Shown one piece after another: positions 1 through 9,016 of a stretch of DNA of 64,000 nucleotides. A program made the translations under genes and the position numbers. The notes under the pieces are model-generated. The model did no database searches. It had not been told where the DNA came from and worked only from the letters and a program-made list of their open reading frames with translations. The stretch is from NCBI RefSeq assembly GCF_002902985.1, contig NZ_CP026171.1:1-64000 (forward strand). Direction: 5' to 3'. The stretch comes from Leclercia sp. LSNIH1. GTDB lineage: Bacteria; Pseudomonadota; Gammaproteobacteria; Enterobacterales; Enterobacteriaceae. How positions within the stretch are numbered: position 1 is the stretch's first letter; the number at the start of each line of letters is the position of its first letter.

Positions 1-148
1 GCCTCATCGGTTTACTTTGTTATGTGTAAAAAGAGAGTTATAAGGAATGACTTTCAACATTGGCGATAGCAAACTACCGACTTAACAAGAGTCAGCTATG
101 TGGCAACTAACGTCAATTCCCCTGTATTCAAAAGCATCTCTTTTTGGG

Positions 149-716
149 CTGGCGATTAACGGGGTTAAATGTTCCGGCACTCAAACAGCATCCCGCCCTG
201 GGCTGGCGATTAAGGGGGTTAAATGTTCCGACACCCGGACAGCGTCCCTCCCTTGGCTGGCGATTAAGGGGGTTAAATGTTCCGACACCCGGACAGCGTC
301 CCTCCCTTGGCTGGCGATTAAGGGGGTTAAATGTTCCCGCACCCAAACAGCATCCCGCCCTGGGCTGGCGATTAAGGAGGTTGAATGCTCCGGCACCCGG
401 ACAGAATTCGGCCTTGAGCTGGCGATTAAGAGGGTTCAATGTACCGCCGCTCCGACAGTATCCCGCGCTGGGCTGGCGATTAAAGGGGTTAAATGTTCCG
501 GCACCTGGACAGTATCCGCCTTGAGCTGGCGATTAAGGGGGTTAAATATTCAGGCACCCGAACAGTATCCCGCCCTGAGCTGGCGATTAAGGGGGTTAAA
601 TATACAGGCACCCGAACAGCATCCCGCCCTGGGCTGGCGATTAAGGGGGTTAAATGTGTTCCGGCACCCGGACAGTATCCCGCCTAGAGCTGGCGATTAA
701 GGGGTTATATGAATCA
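149..716. repeat. Eleven tandem 54-bp repeats
   Basis: The sequence CTGGCGATTAA begins at 149, 203, 257, 311, 365, 419, 473, 526, 580, 634 and 690, so the period is 54 bp with small deviations near the end. Each unit also contains GGGTTAAATGTTC and a GC-rich dyad of the form TCCGG-cac-CCGGA. Because 54 is a multiple of three, all frames stay open and produce artificial 18-residue repeat proteins. Function is unknown. A partition centromere, an incompatibility locus or a binding array for one of the two plasmid ParB-like proteins are possibilities; this is inference only. Confidence 0.92.
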
Positions 717-2152
717 GTTCCCGGGAGGGATCTATACATGACCTACGATAAAAGCAAAACAACATTAAAGTTTGGTTGTAAGAACTGAAAAGTACAAAGT
801 TGAAATATGAAACGCGGGTTGGACCTCTCTAACGTTAGTGGTAATGACTTATGGTGCAAACATAAATCTACATATTTATGGGAAGCTGGTTAGACGACGT
901 CCGGTCTGAAGCGCACAGACTGAAAGAGTACCGTGTGGTTCGGCGTGAACCCAGACAATAATGTTAATTCTTCGCAGCAAAATAAGAGGGCGTTCTCACA
1001 AAAGTTGTGGAGACTTGTGCAGATTACTTCTTCTGAAATCTCGTAGGCCGTTCTAATTATCTCTATGTTACTAACATTTAATTTCCTTTACCTTTTCTAG
1101 TGTTTTCGAAATAAGGTTTCGGTGTGCTAGAACTTTGTTGGAATTTAAAGCCTGGACTCTAATACCGGGCAAAAGAGTAGAATATGCCAGGCCCCCGCAA
1201 AATTTTCGACGGCTAAGGCGCCATTCAGGAATGAACTAAATCCTTCCTGCTTACCTCGTGATCCAAAAGATGGCATTCAGAATACTAAGAAAGCACGCCG
1301 AATCTGAGCCTATAACCCTTTGGCTAAATTATGCAAAGCAATGTTACTCAACACCCGGGATAAACTTTAAGGTGTTTATATACCAATTTTGGAGATTAAG
1401 GCGCACATACCCGGCGGAGCGAATTGGTTGGATCGTCAGTAAATTGTTTTATTAGGAATAAACTTCCCCAATTTCAAGATGCGAATTTCAGGTTTTTTGG
1501 TAAATGGCACTACGCTTGTTTTACAGATAGCAACCAGTTACAACATCTCGATTAACCATATTCTAGTAATCACTTGAAGCTGAAAATGGTTGACTATACC
1601 AACCTAAATAGAAGGCATTTCATTTTAGTTCAAAACAAAACTGCAACTTAATAGTTATGGTTGGTTTAGATAACCACAAATACGAAAATTGACTAACAAA
1701 ACAAAAAGAAACCAACTCACAAATATTATCTCTAACTTGTTAAACAAACCAACAAGACATGAGTTATTGTTTGTTTTTCAATGCCTTACCAAACTTTAAA
1801 TCGATACATAAGAAATTATGGGTTGCTTAGCTAACCATAAAGATAGTGTTTATATCTAATATACAGTAGCGCGACAAATTTGGTTATCACTTGCAACCAC
1901 AACATCCGTATCCAAGGCAGGAAAATTAGCTCAGCACAGGCCGAGCATGATTAAACATCAGCCGTATAAAAGCTACATCACCAATCAACTTAAGTAGAAG
2001 CCCCAGAGAAGCCAATCAACAGTATCTACAAATAAAATTTAGGGATATTTAGGGATATTTAGGGGAGTTAATTCGATCCAGAAATTCTGAACCTGAACAA
2101 TTGTTGCGGGGGAGGGCAGTGTAACACAGTTAAAAACCTGTATTTTGAGTAA
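717..2152. other. AT-rich gene-poor region
   Basis: About 1.4 kb lies between the 54-bp array and the end of traC with no convincing gene. One 65-codon ORF (1258-1455) has no clear ribosome-binding site or recognisable domain. The right half is strongly AT-rich and holds spaced inverted repeats (see the 1588-1898 entry). A short tandem run of the type ATTTAGGGAT occurs near 2040-2066. It could hold regulatory sites or an RNA, but none is identifiable by eye. Confidence 0.6.
1588..1898. repeat. Four GGTT-N8/9-AACC inverted repeats
   Basis: Four elements share outer arms GGTT and AACC with 8 or 9 bases between: 1588-1604, 1659-1675, 1821-1836 and 1882-1898. Inner bases differ, so arms and spacing are what is conserved. 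This looks like a set of operator half-sites for a dimeric DNA-binding protein. No regulator gene is adjacent. In AT-rich DNA some of these could be coincidental. Confidence 0.4.
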
Positions 2153-2194
2153 AGTACGGATACCTCATCCAGTAAAGATGAGGTATCCAGTACT
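2153..2194 (-). terminator. Strong hairpin after traC
   Basis: A perfect 12-bp stem (GGATACCTCATC at 2158-2169 against 2177-2188) has a 7-base loop and extends by a further 5 bp (AGTAC/GTACT) after a single bulged A. It begins 10 bases beyond the traC stop. The T-run beyond it on the minus strand is weak, so it may act as a 3'-end stabiliser or an imperfect terminator of the transfer operon. Confidence 0.55.
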
Positions 2195-2203
2195 ACTTAA
2201 ACG

Positions 2204-4885
2204 TTATGCAGCTGCATTGCTAGCAACTTCCTGTTCATACAGTATCTCAATTGCTTCGCCGTAAGAGCAATCAAGACGGCTTTGTATTTCCCATAGCTTT
2301 CCACGGTCGGTACTGTCAGTCGTAAAACAAAGCTCCATTTTCCTGTCTACATAGAGGCGACATATCTCCTGGAAATTCTCGAATCGGACGAGCATCTCAG
2401 AAAATGCACGCTTTATCGTTCGTATGTTTTTCATACGCTCATATACAGCATCAGTCGTGGAGAAGTAGTTATTAGCCTTCATGGCTTCTATGCTCTCCTT
2501 TTCCTGCTTCATGATGATCTTCCACGGCGAGTTGGCCGTCAGGGCTCGACCTACCGAGGAGGTGAAGTAATCTTCAAAGGACTGGGTAATACAAATACCA
2601 GCACAGTTCGTTTTCCTGAATCGGCGCCAGGCAGCTTCAAGGAAAGATGAGAAAAACTGATTTGACTGATTACTGGAGCCTGAAGCATTATCCGGGCGAA
2701 TATACTCCCATGCCTCATCAAGGATGAACAACCGGCGGCGACCGTCCTTTTTGATAAACATTGCATGCTGAGCAGCTTGAATGATCGACATGAGCACGAC
2801 TGTCTGGAGGTGAGGGGTACCCTTCAACTCTTCAAGCTCAAGAACTATAAACCGACTACCGAAGTTTATTGGCGGGAGCTTTTCGGTAAATCGATTTCCG
2901 TAAATGCCTCCTTCACACCATTGCCCTAATTGCTCACCGATATCTTTAATACGCTTATCTTCATGGGCAGAACAGCGGCGTGCAAATCCTGTAATAGAGC
3001 CTGTACTTCCGACTTTACGTGATTCGTTATATTCATCACCAATCAGTTGAAGCATGACCGATTGTTGAAAGTCGTCAATATTTCCTTTTTCAGATGCCAT
3101 TATTTTTAACTGATTCAGGACCATAATGGTCTGTGCAACTTTATCCTTTTCTTCATCGTTATTATTTGAGTCGTCATTGAAAACAGGCGCTTCATCAAAA
3201 ACTCGGTCTGCAACAGTGACATCGGTCAAAAATGCGAACGGATTCAGAGTAAAATCAGGCTTTTTACCAAAATCTATAAACTGACTATTTGTATATTGCT
3301 CCGAAATACCCTGATACGAGCGACCAACGTCAACTACAAAAATCTGGGCTCCATCAGGGTCAAATGCATCATAAGCATTGTTTTTGAAACCTTCAAAAGT
3401 ATCACGATAATGGATCAGATTATTAGAACGCGGCCCTGCACCAAGATAGTTATTAATGATGTATGCAACCCAGAACGATTTGCCTGCACCAGAAGTCGCC
3501 CCAACAACCATATTATAGCTGGCAGAAGTCTTGAAGATATCAAGCCCCAACAGCTGGCCCTCTCGTGAGACGAGGTTAAGTACAGGTCTGTCAGTATTAC
3601 CTTTCCATGGGCCGAATAGAGGGGTCATATGCGCTGCACCAGTATTACTGACTACCTCAAAACGGTCCAGATCTAGTATCGTCTTGGGGTCATTACACAT
3701 TGGAAGGCAAGAGACAAAAGATGGAAAGATGATGTATGAATCATCAGCCACTTTAACGCGACTTTCCAGATAAAATGATTTTAACTGGTCTGCGGCAGAC
3801 TGGACATCTAATGCTGAATTCCCCATGACGGTAAATGTCAGATAACTGTGTAAAAGACGGGCCCCATCTTCCAGTTCACGTGTTACCGCCATGTAATCAT
3901 TATCCATGTCCTTCAGTCTTGGACAAAACGTTAAGACGGTTGGGATACTAGCTTGTTTGTTAGTAATTGCCTTATATCTGACGTTATCTCTAGCTAATTT
4001 TAAGGGATCGGCGAAATGGACTGTTTGAGTTATCATAAATGGGCTAAATATAGTTTTACGCCCATTCATCCAATTCACTACAAGTTCATACATGCTTCCA
4101 AAATTTACATGTTCTGGGAACTTGACCACAGATAATTGTTTGAAATAACGATGTTCAGAAACATCAGTACTCTGCGTTGTAGATGAAAAATTATTTTCAG
4201 TTACTGTATATTTTCGCCCCGGAACATTTAGCTGTTCGTTAAGACGCCTCATAGTGTTGACTTCAACATGACCTTCAGCCCAACGTGATGTTTTTCCCGG
4301 ATGCATTAATTTATCCATGCAATAAAGCCAGTTTTCGGCGCTAACTTTATGTGGAAAAAGGCCCAGTGTGTTCAACTTACTGATTAGGTCAGAGTACAGT
4401 GCATCGATGCGATTAATTTCAATTTCAGTAGGAAGCGCAGATTTCAACGGAATAGAAAATGACATCCAGATCTGAAAGTCACGAAGCATTAATTTATCAT
4501 GATCCGGTTTTAAGGGTTCATTTAGACTTCTATCATAATAATCCAGCTGGTAGGCCGTGAGTAAGTCCCCCTTAAGCTTATCATGTCCTTCCATTCGACC
4601 ACCACGAACTGCCGACCAGGCACTTAAATGCAAGGTCAGGTCCGGCAGTGCTGTTAATGAGGTCTGACAGATAGTGTCAGTAGGAAAATCCATTTTAAAT
4701 AATTCAGCTAACACATCCTGCTGATTATCAAAAACACCAGGTGAGGGGTTACAAATAAACATAAACCCAAGCCGATTACCGTCTATTAGAAAATAATTCG
4801 TGCCAGGAATCTGGTCGTATACAGGAATAAACCCACCAAACTGGTGGCGACTTAATTCTTTATTATAGATGTTAGCAGATTTCAT
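2204..4885 (-). CDS. traC: TraC, F-type secretion ATPase (VirB4 family)
   Basis: Cytoplasmic ATPase of the F-type type IV secretion system, needed for pilus assembly and mating-pair formation. The 893-residue product has a Walker A motif GATSGAGKS near residue 465 and a Walker B motif LFILDEAWE near residue 718, both typical of TraC/VirB4. Length fits the family (about 800-900). The start at 4885 has a GAGG-like ribosome-binding site and lies 8 bases after traV. It is the last gene of the leftward operon that starts with pilin. Family assignment is secure; mapping to a specific plasmid nomenclature (trhC in H plasmids) is inference. Confidence 0.93.
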   Translation of the reverse strand: MKSANIYNKELSRHQFGGFIPVYDQIPGTNYFLIDGNRLGFMFICNPSPGVFDNQQDVLAELFKMDFPTDTICQTSLTALPDLTLHLSAWSAVRGGRMEGHDKLKGDLLTAYQLDYYDRSLNEPLKPDHDKLMLRDFQIWMSFSIPLKSALPTEIEINRIDALYSDLISKLNTLGLFPHKVSAENWLYCMDKLMHPGKTSRWAEGHVEVNTMRRLNEQLNVPGRKYTVTENNFSSTTQSTDVSEHRYFKQLSVVKFPEHVNFGSMYELVVNWMNGRKTIFSPFMITQTVHFADPLKLARDNVRYKAITNKQASIPTVLTFCPRLKDMDNDYMAVTRELEDGARLLHSYLTFTVMGNSALDVQSAADQLKSFYLESRVKVADDSYIIFPSFVSCLPMCNDPKTILDLDRFEVVSNTGAAHMTPLFGPWKGNTDRPVLNLVSREGQLLGLDIFKTSASYNMVVGATSGAGKSFWVAYIINNYLGAGPRSNNLIHYRDTFEGFKNNAYDAFDPDGAQIFVVDVGRSYQGISEQYTNSQFIDFGKKPDFTLNPFAFLTDVTVADRVFDEAPVFNDDSNNNDEEKDKVAQTIMVLNQLKIMASEKGNIDDFQQSVMLQLIGDEYNESRKVGSTGSITGFARRCSAHEDKRIKDIGEQLGQWCEGGIYGNRFTEKLPPINFGSRFIVLELEELKGTPHLQTVVLMSIIQAAQHAMFIKKDGRRRLFILDEAWEYIRPDNASGSSNQSNQFFSSFLEAAWRRFRKTNCAGICITQSFEDYFTSSVGRALTANSPWKIIMKQEKESIEAMKANNYFSTTDAVYERMKNIRTIKRAFSEMLVRFENFQEICRLYVDRKMELCFTTDSTDRGKLWEIQSRLDCSYGEAIEILYEQEVASNAAA

Positions 4886-4893
4886 TCGCGACC

Positions 4894-5844
4894 TCAGAGT
4901 TGTCTGATAATACCGTTAGACGAAACTGCTTTCGTTGCTCGCTGTTGCTGTTGCATATTTTCACGAGCGGCATCCTGAACTTGCAAAGGAACTATTCGCG
5001 CCGGATTTGATGTCGAATTTTTACCCGCAATCCAAGTTTGGGGTTTGACATTCACATAGACAAAGCCAGGCAGGTTTAAAGCGTCATTATCGTCCGTGTA
5101 TGGTGCAAAGGTGATTCTCATGACGCGGCCTTGCTGAAGTACAGCAAGCGGTTCTGGAGCTACCACAGCCTGTTTATACCCTTGTGTACGGTATTGCTGG
5201 ATCTGGCCAGAGCTGAGCGTAGGGTTTACAGGCTGTCCATTATTAACGGAGTAAAGGTCTTTACTAGCACTGATATCGGAATTTGGCGCAACGTAGCGCG
5301 GTACAGGTGCCGGAGATACAACCTGTGTTGTTTGCTTCATGACATCAGCAGTCGGATGGATAAAAGGGTTACCGGATGCACCTGTTGAGCTGTAGCTCGT
5401 TGTCATCCTTACATTAGAATTAACTGGAACGCCGCTTATCGGCCGTGGCCCGATTGTTGATGTTGGCGCGCCCATTTTTAATGTCTCATCGTACATAACG
5501 GGGACTTGGCCAGCAGGTTTAATTTGCGTCGTCTTGTATGTCACAGGCTTATTTACCAAGACGGCAGACTTAGGGTATTGCACAGCGCCAGGCGGCGAAA
5601 TTTGGGCAGGGTACTGGCTGTCATTGACAGCCGATTTCTCCTTTCCCGAATTAGCTTCTTCCTCCGCAAGGCCGGAAAGATCATCACGGTTATTCGTTAG
5701 TTCCATAACTTCACGAGGGCCTTTACAAACGACCCCTTTTTCAATTCCCGGACATTCTGATTCTGAGCTGCCGATAGTACAACCCGCTAGGTATGAAGAT
5801 GAACCAACAACCAGAGCGCTGAAAATAACTTTTTTAATGTTCAT
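4894..5844 (-). CDS. traV: TraV, outer-membrane lipoprotein of the transfer channel
   Basis: Part of the outer-membrane core complex with TraK and TraB. The N-terminus is a lipoprotein signal with lipobox LAGC around residue 22. It is followed by the paired-cysteine segment CPGIEKGVVC and a GPREVMELT-like stretch typical of TraV. The middle is long, low in complexity and rich in Pro, Val, Thr and Gln, making the protein longer (316 residues) than F TraV but similar to larger TraV homologues. The gene starts 9 bases after dsbC and is followed within 8 bases by traC, so all are co-transcribed. Confidence 0.88.
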   Translation of the reverse strand: MNIKKVIFSALVVGSSSYLAGCTIGSSESECPGIEKGVVCKGPREVMELTNNRDDLSGLAEEEANSGKEKSAVNDSQYPAQISPPGAVQYPKSAVLVNKPVTYKTTQIKPAGQVPVMYDETLKMGAPTSTIGPRPISGVPVNSNVRMTTSYSSTGASGNPFIHPTADVMKQTTQVVSPAPVPRYVAPNSDISASKDLYSVNNGQPVNPTLSSGQIQQYRTQGYKQAVVAPEPLAVLQQGRVMRITFAPYTDDNDALNLPGFVYVNVKPQTWIAGKNSTSNPARIVPLQVQDAARENMQQQQRATKAVSSNGIIRQL

Positions 5845-5853
5845 TTCATTACC

Positions 5854-6711
5854 TTAATTAGTAGCAAATGGGTTTTTGAGTAAGGGTTCGACACTTTGTT
5901 TTAACCATGAATCAAAATCTTTCGGTATGCCATTACCGGCAAGTCCGTCTTGTCTCACAACTGAAGGTACGCCCTGTAATTTATAAATACCTGCCAGCAT
6001 CAGAGATCCTACCAATGGCTCAGCCGGACATGTTTCTGCCTCTTTTTTTGTCAGGAGCCTTTGTTCTATATCGGTCTTATTTCCCATAAGCCAACGCAAG
6101 ATATCAAGGTCATTCACTTTGCCTTTTTCTTTACTGCACCATAGTTGACGTAATTCTTGCTTTGGCTCACCGGGGGAGGGGATTAAAATGATGTCAACCC
6201 GGTATTTTTCTCTTTCGTCATAGAATTTTTTTATTAAATCTTGGCAACCATCACAATCAAGCGTGATAAAAATAGCGGCTTGTCTTTTTAGTTTTGGGTT
6301 TCCTAAAGGGATCAATGCCACAGTATCAAGAGGAAAGGGGGCGTCGTCTAAATTAATAAAGTAGGATTTTCGTACATCTTCTACGGATAAGACTGACTTT
6401 CTCTGAAGAATGTCCATGACGCTACCACCCGTTATTGTATAACGTCCATCAGTGGTCACAGCCATCAACTGCGAACGTTCATCCTGGAACAGATAAAGAC
6501 CTCCAGTCGGGATGTAAATAACATCTTTAGGCTTATAGCTTTGCATTTTCGCCAGTACGCCCTCTAAAGGTTTCGTGGACACTCCACCTTCTTTTGCTTT
6601 TTCCATTAATGCAGCTGCATCAGTGTTGTTTAATACATTTTCAGCAGCATTTGTAAGGGGTGGACACACTGTGATCATAGAGACCAGCAGAGATAAAAGT
6701 AACTTTTTCAA
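5854..6711 (-). CDS. dsbC: DsbC-like periplasmic thiol:disulfide isomerase
   Basis: A 285-residue protein with a Sec signal peptide (MKKLLLSLLVSM... through LTNA). The thioredoxin-fold active site is CDGC in the segment FITLDCDGCQDL, with a cis-proline loop GVPSVV near the C-terminus. Two additional cysteines are present, in LWCSK and ETCPAE. Conjugation-associated DsbC proteins are thought to help fold disulfide-containing transfer proteins such as TraV and TraH. It abuts the preceding TrbI-like gene with no gap. Placement between traB and traV differs from F, where trbB lies elsewhere. Confidence 0.85.
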   Translation of the reverse strand: MKKLLLSLLVSMITVCPPLTNAAENVLNNTDAAALMEKAKEGGVSTKPLEGVLAKMQSYKPKDVIYIPTGGLYLFQDERSQLMAVTTDGRYTITGGSVMDILQRKSVLSVEDVRKSYFINLDDAPFPLDTVALIPLGNPKLKRQAAIFITLDCDGCQDLIKKFYDEREKYRVDIILIPSPGEPKQELRQLWCSKEKGKVNDLDILRWLMGNKTDIEQRLLTKKEAETCPAEPLVGSLMLAGIYKLQGVPSVVRQDGLAGNGIPKDFDSWLKQSVEPLLKNPFATN

Positions 6712-7218
6712 TTATCGTATCTCACTTTCTTTTGTTTCGCCTTGTAGAGATTGTACCTCACCAAAACTTCCACCAAGGTCGATATAAGAGACTATTTGAA
6801 CATTATCTGGAATTGTTACTGCTAATGATGCATCAATAACCAAATAGCCACGAGAACGGTAAACTTTCATTAATGCTTTAAAGTAATTTTCAAAGTTGTT
6901 TTTAGACTGTACCAAATCCGGCTCAGGATTCTGCTTATTAAATTCTTTCCTTAAAGTTTGCATATCAAGTACTGCAATTTGGTAGGACGGATTCGACATT
7001 GCTTTGACGCTTTCATAAACAAAACTCGCCCCCTTGTATCCATAGATCACGAAAAGCACAGCTAGGCCAGCTAGCATCAAATACTTGAGGGTTTTCTCGA
7101 TATCTATTTCCAAAGTTACTTTTTTGGTTGTACGTATACCCCCAACAGGTTTAGCCGCCTCAAGCTTCACGTTTTCAGCAGAATCACTTTTTGTTCCTGG
7201 TTCAATGTTATTTTCCAT
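6712..7218 (-). CDS. TrbI-like inner-membrane transfer protein
   Basis: 168 residues with a cytoplasmic N-terminus, a single membrane segment near residues 47-67 (YLMLAGLAVLFVIYGYKGA) and a periplasmic domain. The periplasmic start, QIAVLDMQTLRKEF, resembles the TrbI family of F-type systems, which have a short N-terminal anchor followed by a 'V..DM..T...F' segment. F TrbI influences pilus extension and retraction. It sits between traB and dsbC with minimal spacing. The similarity is judged by eye; it could be another single-pass component. Confidence 0.5.
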   Translation of the reverse strand: MENNIEPGTKSDSAENVKLEAAKPVGGIRTTKKVTLEIDIEKTLKYLMLAGLAVLFVIYGYKGASFVYESVKAMSNPSYQIAVLDMQTLRKEFNKQNPEPDLVQSKNNFENYFKALMKVYRSRGYLVIDASLAVTIPDNVQIVSYIDLGGSFGEVQSLQGETKESEIR

Positions 7219-7226
7219 AATTAACC

Positions 7227-8585
7227 TCAGCGACTCGTCAGGTTTGTAGGTATTGTTGCGCCTGATTGAACGATAAACGTAATTGGGCGCCCTGGGCTAA
7301 CTTCGACTATTGGCCACTGCTGCTCAGCAATTGATGTGTAGTAGTCCACAAGACGGTTTAGACCGCCCTGAGCTGCTCCGGCTCCGGCCAACGCTCCTAA
7401 TGCCCCGATGTTCGGCGATTGGTATTCAGCCGTTGAGTTAGGATCGATATTTAACGAAGACACCTTAGATGGGCTCAGACTACCAGCCAGTGCTGACAGG
7501 CCTCCTGCAAAAGCAGAACCTGCGATCGCATTTCCATTTCTACTTATCAGATTTCCACGAATACCATTTTTCCCGTCATTTTCACTAACTGCGTATGCTT
7601 CCAGTTTGACGTCGAAAGCTTTTCCTTTCGAGTTCACACAAGATATTGATGTTGCCCGAATGTATGCTCGCTGTGACGCCAGATCACCCACAGCTGAACC
7701 CAACAAATTACAATCCCGCAAATCCATCGTGAAATTGTTTGGCATGATGATGTCTTTTTTAATACGCATAGTGACTGGCATGGGTTCAGCTTTAGACGAC
7801 AGACTCGTTGGGGCTTCCAGACCATTAATTAGCACCCCTGTGATAATTGACGTCGCTGGGAGAAACATTTCGTCTTTACGTGCCGCATGCCGAGCTTTAC
7901 TGTCTACAGGAGCGGTCCCGTCGCCGCGAATAGTTCGTGTCGGGGCTTTGTCACCGCCAGCAACGACCTCACGCCCCTCTCTTATCCGGCTTTCGGATAT
8001 CGGCATAACCTGAATGACACCATCAGAACCATTTGTCTTAATTGAACTCTGCGTGATAGTCCGCATTGGGCTATTTCGGGTCGGTGTGATCGGAGCGTAT
8101 CCGGAACTAGCCCCATTCACCGCAGCATTTGGATTTAGCTGGTATGGCGTTGCTGGGGCCTGCTCATTGACGTTTTTGCGTGACCCACCTGCGTCGAGAT
8201 TACGATTACCGTTTCGTGAGGTCTGCATGTCAGTCAACTGCGTCGAGAGCTGCTGGACTTGTGAAGCAAGGTTGGCAATCTGTACTTTGCTTTCTTGCTG
8301 GGCCTTTTCAGCTTTATCACGATCTGCCTTTGCCGCATTCTGATCAATGCGGTTCTGCCTGACCATTTCGTTATAAGTCTTCTGGCTTTCCTCGTTACTC
8401 AGCTTAGTCATTTGTGAATCATCAATCAGGAACCCAGTTTGCATATCTTTTTTCTGGGTTTTCTTCTCTTTTTTAACCGGAGTGGAAAAAATTGATTGAC
8501 TAATAACGATAATCAATACAATCAACGCAGCACCAATTACTGAGATTCTGACAGTTTTATTTTCCCAGGCATTTTTAATGTCCAT
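7227..8585 (-). CDS. traB: TraB, VirB10-like channel scaffold
   Basis: Inner-membrane-anchored protein that spans the periplasm and reaches the outer-membrane core. One membrane segment near residues 16-33 is followed by a coiled-coil stretch (about residues 70-125), a proline-rich linker and the conserved TraB/VirB10 C-terminal domain beginning near FLPATSIITGVLING. Two cysteines flank that domain (LRDCNLLG and SISCVNS). I place the start at ATG 8585 because GGAG lies 7 bases upstream; a GTG at 8597 would add four residues. The start overlaps the end of the previous gene (8575). Confidence 0.9.
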   Translation of the reverse strand: MDIKNAWENKTVRISVIGAALIVLIIVISQSIFSTPVKKEKKTQKKDMQTGFLIDDSQMTKLSNEESQKTYNEMVRQNRIDQNAAKADRDKAEKAQQESKVQIANLASQVQQLSTQLTDMQTSRNGNRNLDAGGSRKNVNEQAPATPYQLNPNAAVNGASSGYAPITPTRNSPMRTITQSSIKTNGSDGVIQVMPISESRIREGREVVAGGDKAPTRTIRGDGTAPVDSKARHAARKDEMFLPATSIITGVLINGLEAPTSLSSKAEPMPVTMRIKKDIIMPNNFTMDLRDCNLLGSAVGDLASQRAYIRATSISCVNSKGKAFDVKLEAYAVSENDGKNGIRGNLISRNGNAIAGSAFAGGLSALAGSLSPSKVSSLNIDPNSTAEYQSPNIGALGALAGAGAAQGGLNRLVDYYTSIAEQQWPIVEVSPGRPITFIVQSGATIPTNLTSR

Positions 8586-9015
8586 TATTAACTCCACTCT
8601 TTGGTTGCTGGAAGCGCTTAACTTTCAAATTTCGTTCGTTTTCTGTCATCTGAGGCACGATATAAGGTTCACCCGCCCTGGGCCATTTATCTTTAAAATT
8701 CAATCCTGAATTATCGGATTCAACAGGGGCAAAATCCTTACCATTATTAAGCGAACCAACTTCTTTAATTTCCTTAACTCCGCGCCGACTTTCAAACTCG
8801 GTTGAGCTTCCAACGAATTTTTGCGCAAGGGTAGGGTCGCTTATAATTATCGTATGTTCTTCAAACGCATCGTCAACTGTCTCACCCGGTCGGTGGTCAT
8901 CGGGAACTATATTCACTGTTCCTTTTGGAATGTACTCAGTTTGGTAGTAATAACTGGTACCCAAAAAAACGACTAGTCCAAATGAGACCCCTGTAAGAAA
9001 AGTAGCTTTTCTCAT
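8575..9015 (-). CDS. Transfer-operon protein of unknown function, 146 aa
   Basis: Lies between traK and traB, where F has no gene, and overlaps the traB start, so translation is probably coupled. The N-terminus (MRKATFLTGVSFGLVVFLG) is a membrane anchor or uncleaved signal. The remaining ~125 residues are hydrophilic, acidic then basic, with no cysteine and no motif I recognise. Operon position and coupling support a real accessory gene of the transfer channel. Confidence 0.7.
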   Translation of the reverse strand: MRKATFLTGVSFGLVVFLGTSYYYQTEYIPKGTVNIVPDDHRPGETVDDAFEEHTIIISDPTLAQKFVGSSTEFESRRGVKEIKEVGSLNNGKDFAPVESDNSGLNFKDKWPRAGEPYIVPQMTENERNLKVKRFQQPKSGVNNGH

Positions 9016-9016
9016 T

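Noticed and set aside
98..700. Open frames of up to 200 codons with 18-residue repeats
   Set aside because: They are artefacts of the 54-bp tandem array; several frames on both strands are open for the same reason and none has a start signal.
149..716. CRISPR-like array
   Set aside because: There are no unique spacers; the full 54-bp unit is repeated, and no cas genes are present.
1258..1455. 65-codon ORF
   Set aside because: No ribosome-binding site, recognisable domain or operon context; it lies in AT-rich non-coding DNA.
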